Shown one piece after another: positions 1 through 7,191 of a DNA stretch of 28,839 nt. A program made the translations under genes and the position numbers. Position 1 is the stretch's first letter; every line of letters begins with the position of its first letter. The stretch lies in contig JBATVL010000086.1 in assembly GCA_049671745.1 (NCBI GenBank), positions 1-28,839 on the forward strand. The letters run 5' to 3'. This DNA is from SNAP01 sp049671745. GTDB lineage: Bacteria; Bacteroidota; Bacteroidia; Bacteroidales; Marinifilaceae. The notes beneath the pieces were generated by a model. It was not told the origin of the DNA. It did no database searches and saw only the letters and a list, made by a program, of their open reading frames with translations.

Positions 1-93
<93 letters not shown>

Positions 94-128
94 ATCTTTG
101 TGTATATCTTTCTGTTTTAAAGCGAGAG

Positions 129-160
129 CAAAAGTAGGGAATAAACATTACACTTGCAAA
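129..160 (-). promoter_or_regulatory. Bacteroidota-type promoter reading into the 5S gene
   Basis: On the minus strand there is a TTTG (157-160) followed after 20 bases by TACTTTTG (129-136). This matches the Bacteroidota -33/-7 consensus (TTG/TTTG, then TAnnTTTG at about this spacing). Transcription would begin near base 122, roughly 30 bases before the 5S gene, so the 5S gene appears to have its own promoter. Confidence 0.6.
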
Positions 161-187
161 CATTTTAAAAGAAATTATAAAGAAATA

Positions 188-952
188 TTAACTCTTTCTG
201 TTTTTAACGAAAATATGCTTGATATTCTTATAGTCAACCTTACGTTCCTCTACCTCGAATTGCTTCTTTAAAGATTTTATCAAAGGGGTAAGTTTAGGGA
301 AACCGTAATTTCTAGCATCAAAATCTGGTTGTTTCTTTATTATTAATGTACCAACAGCAGCAAGGAATGCCCAACCATCATCATCACCAATATCATCTAT
401 AGTATTTTTGATAAGTCTTATCAACTTATGATCTATCTTCTCAAAAGCATTATTGTCATCATTTGTTTGAGCATTAGAGGTCTTTAAAGGCTTTTTAGTT
501 AAACCTGCGGCCTCTGCAAGTATCTCTATATATATAAACTTATCACAGGCAACAATAAAAGGCTTAGGGGTCTTCTTTTCACCTATACCAATAACCATCT
601 TACTCGATTCTCTTAAGCGAGTAGCAAGTCTAGTAAAATCACTATCACTTGACACAAGACAGAAACCATCAACCTTATCAGCATGTAAGATATCCATAGC
701 ATCTATAATCATTGCTGAATCAGTAGCATTCTTACCAGTGGTATATGAATATTGCTGAATAGGAGTAATTGCATGCTCAAGAAGAGCAGGTTTCCATCCT
801 GAAACTGTTGGTCTAGTCCAGTCACCATAAATTCTCTTTATTGTAGGTACACCAAACTTAGCTATCTCATCCAACATTCCCTTTATATTCGAATATGGTA
901 TATTATCTGCATCAATCAACACAGCTAATTTTAAATCTTTATTTTCACTCAT
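188..952 (-). CDS. NYN-domain RNase-like protein with C-terminal LOTUS (OST-HTH) domain
   Basis: This 254-residue protein is a predicted cytoplasmic nuclease of the NYN (PIN-like) family. The N-terminal NYN domain (about residues 8-150) shows the expected acidic metal-binding positions: D14 and D16 in LIDADN, D78 in GKNATDSAM, and D103 and D105 in SSDSDFTRLA. Residues about 168-250 contain DGWAFLAAVG and a YGFPKLTPLIK segment, typical of the LOTUS/OST-HTH RNA-binding domain. NYN-LOTUS proteins are widespread in bacteria and are thought to act on RNA, but the target is generally unknown. The gene is the last on the minus strand before the 5S gene and sits 86 bases downstream of a small membrane protein gene. 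Family assignment is firm; substrate and any link to the neighbouring defence genes are inference. Confidence 0.9.
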   Translation of the reverse strand: MSENKDLKLAVLIDADNIPYSNIKGMLDEIAKFGVPTIKRIYGDWTRPTVSGWKPALLEHAITPIQQYSYTTGKNATDSAMIIDAMDILHADKVDGFCLVSSDSDFTRLATRLRESSKMVIGIGEKKTPKPFIVACDKFIYIEILAEAAGLTKKPLKTSNAQTNDDNNAFEKIDHKLIRLIKNTIDDIGDDDGWAFLAAVGTLIIKKQPDFDARNYGFPKLTPLIKSLKKQFEVEERKVDYKNIKHIFVKNRKS

Positions 953-1038
953 AAATTTCTCATTTGTAGTAAAGCTATTAGAAATTCTCTTAATATCAAA
1001 AAAATAAGAACTATCATTTATTTAATACAAATATGTAG

Positions 1039-1359
1039 TTAGATATTTTTAAGATTATTTTTAATTCTACATTTCCTACTAACAAATATAGTTATAAATA
1101 AAAAAATGAAGAAAGCACTTAAAACAAAATTATCTCCCAAATAAGGAACATCTAAATGCTTCATAGACAAATCATATGCAAAGATAAGAATAGCAAATAA
1201 AAGCCATATCTTTTCAAAGTAAGCTGCAAATTTTATCCTATCTAAGGTAAGTTTACTGAAACGTTCATAACCAGCAAACATAAAAAGCAGATTAAACCTT
1301 TTTATAAGTACAACAGATATAACAATTATCACGGAACTTATTGTAAATACATTATTCAT
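1039..1359 (-). CDS. small membrane protein, possibly DUF3784-like
   Basis: This 106-residue protein has three hydrophobic segments, at about residues 5-20, 50-65 and 80-94, so it is probably an inner-membrane protein with three helices. Between the first two lies FMFAGYERFS followed by a basic/acidic stretch, a pattern that loosely recalls the GYN..S region of small DUF3784 membrane proteins; this resemblance is from memory and weak. It lies 47 bases downstream of another membrane protein gene on the same strand, so it may belong to the ietAS operon tail. I cannot assign a function. Confidence 0.6.
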   Translation of the reverse strand: MNNVFTISSVIIVISVVLIKRFNLLFMFAGYERFSKLTLDRIKFAAYFEKIWLLFAILIFAYDLSMKHLDVPYLGDNFVLSAFFIFLFITIFVSRKCRIKNNLKNI

Positions 1360-1406
1360 TATTAGTAATTTAATTTATATAATTTTAAACTCACTTTTAA
1401 TATATA

Positions 1407-2393
1407 CTAGAAACACAAAGTATTATTTATCATAACTTCTCCATTGCTTAAGACCACAGTTCTACTAAAATTATCTAATTCATTACGCAAACCTTCAATA
1501 TCTTTAATTAGATTCTTACTGTTACAAATCCAAATATTCATAATATCATCACCAAACATACTACACCAAATAAGATGCTTATGATGACCTATACCACCAT
1601 GATTATATTGTATAAAGAATGAATCCTTATTTCTAAATATAGAAATCAATTGCCTAGTTGGCAAAGAACCATCAACTGTATCTGTGCTGTCATATATTTC
1701 ATTAGAATTTGATATTGTAAAGACTTCGTTTCTCCATGCCGTTAATACATCGATTAATTGATTAGGAATCTCATCTTTCTCAAAAGAAATAATATAATCA
1801 TCACTATCTAAAGATTTCTTAACAATTTCAATACTCTCATCATTAACGATTCTAGCTTTCCAATAATCAAAATCACTTAAACTATTTAGTTTTGATAGCT
1901 TTATAGATTTCCACTCATTTTTATTAATAGTTTTTATATCAACATCTTTTACAATGTTCCAATATTTTAAAAATGGAACCAAAATAACCGTTCTGTTCAA
2001 ACCTGAATGGAATCTATAAGGATCTAATTCTTGAATGTTTATAGTTTTATTAGAATCTTTTATGTTTCTATAGATTATAGCTTTGTCAACCCAATGTTTA
2101 TATATCAATGGATAAATTAATACAATTAATGGAATAATCAGACCAATTCCGATATAGACAGTATTAACTGCAATATTTGCATTTCGTTTAAATCGTTTAG
2201 AATATCTCCAAGTCCATATAATAGTTAAAATAATTGCTGCAGGTATTCCTAATCCAAGAGAAATATAATAATTATCTCGAAAATTTAAGTCAATTAATTC
2301 TATAGGAAGAAAGTATCCTGCGATAATACTAAAGCAAGCCATTAACAAATAGCTAATCGTAATTATAAAAAAGATCCTCTGTATTTTACTCAT
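1407..2393 (-). CDS. membrane protein of unknown function downstream of ietS
   Basis: This 328-residue protein has three predicted membrane helices near the N-terminus (about residues 7-29, 43-62 and 76-98). A roughly 225-residue soluble domain follows, rich in aromatic and charged residues, with a GGIGHHKHLIWCS segment near residue 270. I recognise no family. The ATG lies 8 bases after the stop of the subtilisin-like protease gene, so the two are almost certainly co-transcribed. It could be a membrane-bound accessory or effector of the protease/ATPase pair, but only the tight spacing supports that. Confidence 0.8.
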   Translation of the reverse strand: MSKIQRIFFIITISYLLMACFSIIAGYFLPIELIDLNFRDNYYISLGLGIPAAIILTIIWTWRYSKRFKRNANIAVNTVYIGIGLIIPLIVLIYPLIYKHWVDKAIIYRNIKDSNKTINIQELDPYRFHSGLNRTVILVPFLKYWNIVKDVDIKTINKNEWKSIKLSKLNSLSDFDYWKARIVNDESIEIVKKSLDSDDYIISFEKDEIPNQLIDVLTAWRNEVFTISNSNEIYDSTDTVDGSLPTRQLISIFRNKDSFFIQYNHGGIGHHKHLIWCSMFGDDIMNIWICNSKNLIKDIEGLRNELDNFSRTVVLSNGEVMINNTLCF

Positions 2394-2401
2394 GAATATA
2401 A

Positions 2402-4912
2402 CTAAACCTTTATCTCAATAGGAACTCTAATCATTGTCGCAACTGTTGTATATAATTCAACTTCTACTTCAGGAGTATCAATAGAAACAACTAAAGAATA
2501 ACGAGTATTACTATTAATTTTCTTTAAATGTGGTCTATCTTTCCACCATCCTCCCACAGGATAAATAGCTATTATATTACAAGCAGCAATATCAGCAGCT
2601 GTCCCTTCCCATACGTCAGAATGAATAGACCCCTTATCTCTAGCTTCTCCTATTAACCATCTATCACTTCCAGATGTCGTTTCAATTACTTCATCTTGAT
2701 TTCTTGATAAGATATTTATTCTATTTCTAAATTCATCTTTACTTTCTCCTACATTATTTAGAGCAAACCTTAATCCGTATGAAGGATATCTGTATTTGTC
2801 TTTCCAACCTATTTTTCCGGGACTAGGATTAATAAAATATGATAGAGTTATTTTAAGTTTTACATCAACATCTAGCGATAACAACAGATCTCTAGGCCAT
2901 GGAAGATCGTATAAATGCATGTCATTGATATGAATTACATTTTTATTTTTTATTTTCTCTTTTATGAACGGTTGTATTTCATTCTCAGAAATATAAGTGA
3001 TTCCATTTTCAAAACTATTTAAAGCTCTTTCAATATTAGGAACACCATACCCACATATTCTAACAATCCTATTATAATCTCTTTTTAAGATTAATGGTCC
3101 AAATTGTCTTTTCATTTCTTCAGTCCAAGAAGCCGAATGCACCATTAAAGCACGTATAGTTTCTGGCCATATATTTGGGTAAGTTGAAGCCAATTTCGCT
3201 GCAAGCCAAGAAGCCTGTGCAGTAGCACTACTTGTAGCACATATAGTATCAAATTTTTTAAAATTTATCTCTTTAGAAGTTGTCAAAACCTCTAAATCCT
3301 CATGATTACAAAACTCATCTAAACCTTTAGAATTTATTTTTAGAATATTCCCACCCTCAAAAACTATTTCAGGTTTAATAGGCCATTTCTTGTTCCAAAT
3401 CAATGAAGTAGTACTAAATGGTGATAATCCTCCCTTAGGTGCAAGTGAATTATATTCTCTATATAATTCATCTTCAACAATAGTTTTATCCGTATAAGCT
3501 CCTACAGTAAGTGCATTCCATGCCTGTGCAGGATTTTGTATAGAGCTACTAAGATTCCCATCTGGGTAAGCTCTAAATATTTCATTATCATTTATATTTC
3601 CACCAGAAATAATAAATAACTTCTTATCATCTTCTATTCCAAAACATAGTTTATCTACAGCACCTGACCACGACGAAGGACTTCCTTTATCAATATCATC
3701 TTGGGATGTAACAGCCATACAATATAAAAGCACTCGCTCAGGATTTTTAATCCTAGACCTTAAAACAGCTTGTTCAGTATATGCACCCCAATTTTCTTGA
3801 TTACCAGTATCATTCTGAACTCTAGGTAATATTTTTACAGAACAAAGTTTATGAGTAACTAATACATAATCTTGAGATTCAAGAACCTTTTGAACATCTC
3901 CATAAGCAACTATACCCGCCATTAAAGTACCATGTCCTCTTGAACCACCATTAATAAAAACATCAGCTGTACCCCAACTATCATTTACTGTAAGACAATT
4001 AGATTCGTCCAATAATGGCTCTATCAAAGGATGACCATTATTAACTCCAGTATCTAAAATACACACACTTACATTCGTATCAACAATATTTAGTCGACTT
4101 AATAAATCATCAACCCATTCCGTCTGTTCTATATTATCTGTATCTGTCCACAAACTAGCCACCTCTTGACCAGTTCGTATTTCTGCAAATTGATCAGACC
4201 TCTTTAATAACTCAATAAGAAAAACATTATTTACAAAGACTAAAATAACAGCACGTTCATCAAACTCAATAAAATTATGCTTATAAGAGATAGAAAGAGT
4301 ATCAAGAATATCTGTAAATGTATTTAATTGTTCTTTATAATCTTCTTTAACATCGATTCTTAACCATACCTCACACCATCTTAAATTATCCTTAGGCATT
4401 AATTCTATTGAATCAGTCCACATCGACTCTAATAAAGCTAATGAAATATCATCTATACTATTAACAAGATTTGCATTCTTTGGTTTCCCATTATTATCTT
4501 TGGATGAATCTGAATAATCCTTTATCTTATTGATAAAAATAGATTCTTTCCCCTTAGGTATATATACGATTGCCTTGACCAGAACCTCTTCTCTAATTTC
4601 TTCTTCCCTTATATTTAAAAGTCGAATTCCTGCGTTTAAACTTTCTAAACTAGCAGTAACTAATTCCTTACCAATACTTCCCTTAAATTCAAGATACGTA
4701 CCATTCCTCGATGGTAAAGAAACAGCATCTCGCTCTTTTTTTAAGAGTATATTATCTTTGTATATACTATCAAACTTACCAATTAAATAAGCCGAATGAG
4801 CATCTCTGTCTCTTATTGGAATATTACGTTCTCCTCCACCCCTTTGGGCAGATCTAAATCTTTCTGAATCAGGTAGACCTTCAATAAATATATGTTCGTA
4901 AGCTTCTGACAT
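2402..4912 (-). CDS. ietS: IetS-like subtilisin (S8) serine protease
   Basis: This 836-residue protein is a subtilase with an apparently complete active site: D287 in CILDTGV, H327 in GSRGHGT, oxyanion N439 in SGGN, and S561 in ATSSATAQASW, a divergent form of the GTSxAxP motif. About 280 residues precede the catalytic domain and about 200 follow it. There is no signal peptide, so it should act in the cytoplasm. The ATG is 9 bases after the stop of an AAA+ ATPase gene. A cytoplasmic S8 protease paired with an AAA+ ATPase is the hallmark of IetAS, first described as a stabilising toxin-antitoxin pair on an Agrobacterium Ti plasmid and later reported as an anti-phage system. The protease would be the toxic component, restrained by the ATPase. 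Assignment rests on domain pairing and operon layout. Confidence 0.87.
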   Translation of the reverse strand: MSEAYEHIFIEGLPDSERFRSAQRGGGERNIPIRDRDAHSAYLIGKFDSIYKDNILLKKERDAVSLPSRNGTYLEFKGSIGKELVTASLESLNAGIRLLNIREEEIREEVLVKAIVYIPKGKESIFINKIKDYSDSSKDNNGKPKNANLVNSIDDISLALLESMWTDSIELMPKDNLRWCEVWLRIDVKEDYKEQLNTFTDILDTLSISYKHNFIEFDERAVILVFVNNVFLIELLKRSDQFAEIRTGQEVASLWTDTDNIEQTEWVDDLLSRLNIVDTNVSVCILDTGVNNGHPLIEPLLDESNCLTVNDSWGTADVFINGGSRGHGTLMAGIVAYGDVQKVLESQDYVLVTHKLCSVKILPRVQNDTGNQENWGAYTEQAVLRSRIKNPERVLLYCMAVTSQDDIDKGSPSSWSGAVDKLCFGIEDDKKLFIISGGNINDNEIFRAYPDGNLSSSIQNPAQAWNALTVGAYTDKTIVEDELYREYNSLAPKGGLSPFSTTSLIWNKKWPIKPEIVFEGGNILKINSKGLDEFCNHEDLEVLTTSKEINFKKFDTICATSSATAQASWLAAKLASTYPNIWPETIRALMVHSASWTEEMKRQFGPLILKRDYNRIVRICGYGVPNIERALNSFENGITYISENEIQPFIKEKIKNKNVIHINDMHLYDLPWPRDLLLSLDVDVKLKITLSYFINPSPGKIGWKDKYRYPSYGLRFALNNVGESKDEFRNRINILSRNQDEVIETTSGSDRWLIGEARDKGSIHSDVWEGTAADIAACNIIAIYPVGGWWKDRPHLKKINSNTRYSLVVSIDTPEVEVELYTTVATMIRVPIEIKV

Positions 4913-4921
4913 TCTCTTTTA

Positions 4922-5875
4922 CTATTTAATATATGCAGACTTTCGATCTTCTATCATTTTTAAAAGCATAGACTCATCTACTTTCTTAATATCATTCAAG
5001 ACACAACATTTTATTGCATCTATACAAGCTTGAGTAATCTCTGAATGACTTAATTCATTACAAGAATTAACAACATTCTTAAGGTCAATATCTCCCAAAT
5101 AATTTCCTAAAATATTTCTAAATAAATATTCTCTGTCTTTATCTGATGGTAATCTATATTGTAACACATCATCAAATCTTCTAAATAATGCTTGATCAAG
5201 TAATCCTAGATTATTTGTAGCTGCAACAATTAGACTATCCGAATCGTCCATCTCTATAAATTGAAGAAAAGAATTCAATACTCTTCTCATTTCTCCAACA
5301 TCATTCTCAATTCCTCTATTTCCTCCAATTGCATCAAATTCATCAAAAAGATAAACTCCTTTTCTTGATTGTATTATATCAAATATCAATCTAAGCTTAG
5401 CACTAGTTTCCCCCATAAACTTTGTTACCATCTTATCCATTAAGATAATATACAAAGGCAGATTAAGTTCCTGTGCTATTATTGATGCACTCATTGTTTT
5501 TCCTGTGCCTGGAGGACCTGAAAACAGAACTTTTCTTCTATTCTTTAAGTTATGTCGTCTTAATTTATCAGATTGAACAAACTCAGAAATAATTCTTTCA
5601 ATTCGTTCTTTCAAAGAATCAGAAACCACTAAATCATTCAAACTCATAGAAGGATAAACCTCCAAAACTAAACCTTCAAGATCTTTACTTAATGGTTTTA
5701 ATATATTTATATTCTTCTTCGAATTATCTATTTGCTTTCGAATATCTTCTGCAATATTTATATGCCCCAATTTAGCCTCATGCGCCGCTACCTGTAAAGC
5801 AGATGTAGTAAATCGCTCAGGCTCATTTGAATAATGAGCTTTTATTAATGATAATATCTGTTCAGCCTTAGCCAT
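4922..5875 (-). CDS. ietA: IetA-like AAA+ ATPase
   Basis: This 317-residue protein has a helical N-terminal part (about 1-75) and one AAA+ module. The motifs are in order: Walker A GPPGTGKT (120-127), Walker B YLFDEFD with D178 and E179, sensor 1 AATNN (N221/N222), and an arginine finger in FRRFDD (R232/R233). The closest well-known relatives by motif are the FtsH/katanin-like AAA proteins, but there is no protease or membrane segment here. Its stop codon is 9 bases from the S8 protease start, with an AAAAGAGA ribosome-binding-like stretch between. In IetAS the ATPase counteracts the protease; that role is inferred here. A perfect -7 box in the 59-base gap upstream suggests it can be transcribed apart from the regulator gene. 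Confidence 0.87.
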   Translation of the reverse strand: MAKAEQILSLIKAHYSNEPERFTTSALQVAAHEAKLGHINIAEDIRKQIDNSKKNINILKPLSKDLEGLVLEVYPSMSLNDLVVSDSLKERIERIISEFVQSDKLRRHNLKNRRKVLFSGPPGTGKTMSASIIAQELNLPLYIILMDKMVTKFMGETSAKLRLIFDIIQSRKGVYLFDEFDAIGGNRGIENDVGEMRRVLNSFLQFIEMDDSDSLIVAATNNLGLLDQALFRRFDDVLQYRLPSDKDREYLFRNILGNYLGDIDLKNVVNSCNELSHSEITQACIDAIKCCVLNDIKKVDESMLLKMIEDRKSAYIK

Positions 5876-5920
5876 ATATTTTTCTTTTACTTCTCTTTAT
5901 AAAAACAATAATCTTAATAC

Positions 5921-5928
5921 CAAAAGTA
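5921..5928 (-). promoter_or_regulatory. candidate -7 box for ietA-ietS
   Basis: TACTTTTG on the minus strand fits the TAnnTTTG consensus and would start a transcript about 40 bases before the ietA ATG. No clear TTTG lies at the expected -33 distance, so the call rests on the -7 box alone. Confidence 0.4.
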
Positions 5929-5934
5929 TTACAT

Positions 5935-6147
5935 TCAAATATTTCGACTACGTACTATTAATAAATCCCTCACATCAATATTTAAAATATCAGCAACTTT
6001 ATATAAAACCTCTAAACTTGGCTGCCTTCTATTTTGAGCATAAGAATTAACCATATTATAACTCTTTCCCAATTTTTCTGCCAACCAAATCTGTTTAATT
6101 CCTTTCTCCTCCAAAACCTCTTTTATTCTATTCATCTCAGATTTCAT
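5935..6147 (-). CDS. XRE-family helix-turn-helix regulator (Cro/C1 type)
   Basis: This 70-residue protein is essentially a single HTH_3 domain: KGIKQIWLAEKLGKSYNMVN covers helices 2 and 3, followed by NRRQPSLEVLYKVADILNI, the usual helix 4/5 segment. It lacks any effector or dimerisation extension. A second in-frame ATG four codons later (M5) would also give a full domain; the first is used here. It lies 59 bases upstream of the AAA+ ATPase gene on the same strand and is the likely transcriptional controller of the ietAS unit, possibly through the palindrome just upstream of its own start. The regulated target is inferred from position. Confidence 0.88.
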   Translation of the reverse strand: MKSEMNRIKEVLEEKGIKQIWLAEKLGKSYNMVNSYAQNRRQPSLEVLYKVADILNIDVRDLLIVRSRNI

Positions 6148-6167
6148 TAATTCAATTACGAAGATAT

Positions 6168-6206
6168 GAATTTTGTATTACTATCTCATCATATGAGTAT
6201 AAATTC
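6168..6206. promoter_or_regulatory. nested inverted repeat, candidate operator for the XRE regulator
   Basis: A perfect 5-3-5 palindrome CTCATCATATGAG (6185-6197) lies inside a wider inverted pair GAATTT (6168-6173) / AAATTC (6201-6206), starting about 20 bases before the regulator's ATG. Small XRE proteins often bind such sites to control themselves. Binding is inferred only from symmetry and position. Confidence 0.3.
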
Positions 6207-6340
6207 AATCACTGCTAAAATAATACTATACACAAAGTCCCAGTTCTACTATATTTTATATCGAAATAAATTATTTAAACAAAATCAGTAATCTATGCAT
6301 ATGCATTATTATCAGCAAATTAAAAATACAAATAAAATAC

Positions 6341-7120
6341 TTAGAGCTCACTTTTCCTAAGTTTATTTTGAACTTCAATCATATCTTTTATATGACTACT
6401 TGATAATTTATTTCCAGTTGTTAATTCAGTAATCTCATTTAAAATCTTAATTTCAATTAAATCAAAAACAGAGTTTAATGAATCAAGACTACCACTATTA
6501 ATATTTTTCAATTCTTCCTCAGTCAACACAATAGCTAGAAGCTGAATAACCCCCTTGTCTTCTAACCAATGTATTCCTATTCCACTCTTACGAATTGTAT
6601 CTACCACAAATGCTAATCTAGCACAAAGAGATCTGTATATATAAAAATAAGTCCATAATTTAGGTTCAATATATATTCTTAAAACATCTAAATCTTCGGT
6701 CTCTTTCGTTAATCTATTAACATATTCTTCAAATCTAAATTTTCGTATATAGTCAGAAATAACATCAATATTATCCTTCATAATATTTTCTATCTCACTT
6801 CTTGTTAGAATATTATATAAGAGAGAAATATGAGATGGGAAATGATTCTTCATCCATAAAAACTTTTTCCAATATAACTCAATAGAAATAAGCTTCTTAT
6901 CATGAACTATCAGCGACATTTTTGATTGAATATCAGAAAATTTAACCATATACATTTTATTATCTGCAATCTGTCCCTTCAATACTTCTAATTCCTTATT
7001 CTTTTCAGAGGACCACCTCACAAGAAGTCTTTTACTAAACAAAAACCAAATAATACCAAAAACAGAGCTAACAACAGTTGCAATTCCACTTGAGGTAAAT
7101 AATGTCTTCCAAAATTCCAT
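6341..7120 (-). CDS. membrane-anchored protein of unknown function, partner of the Roco GTPase
   Basis: This 259-residue protein has one clear N-terminal membrane helix (about residues 10-29) followed by basic residues (KRLLVRW), which should place the rest in the cytoplasm. The remainder is mostly helical, with a charged coiled-coil-like stretch just after the membrane helix (SSEKNKELEVLKG). No catalytic motif or known family is recognised. The gene begins 71 bases downstream of the Roco GTPase stop on the same strand and is followed by a 193-base gap, so the two genes look like a two-gene operon. A membrane-tethered effector or anchor for the GTPase is possible but is inference only. Confidence 0.75.
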   Translation of the reverse strand: MEFWKTLFTSSGIATVVSSVFGIIWFLFSKRLLVRWSSEKNKELEVLKGQIADNKMYMVKFSDIQSKMSLIVHDKKLISIELYWKKFLWMKNHFPSHISLLYNILTRSEIENIMKDNIDVISDYIRKFRFEEYVNRLTKETEDLDVLRIYIEPKLWTYFYIYRSLCARLAFVVDTIRKSGIGIHWLEDKGVIQLLAIVLTEEELKNINSGSLDSLNSVFDLIEIKILNEITELTTGNKLSSSHIKDMIEVQNKLRKSEL

Positions 7121-7191
7121 ATATATACTTTTAAACTAATCTAATATTCAACAATATTCTTTCCTTTACTCTTAAAATATTTTTTAAAAGT

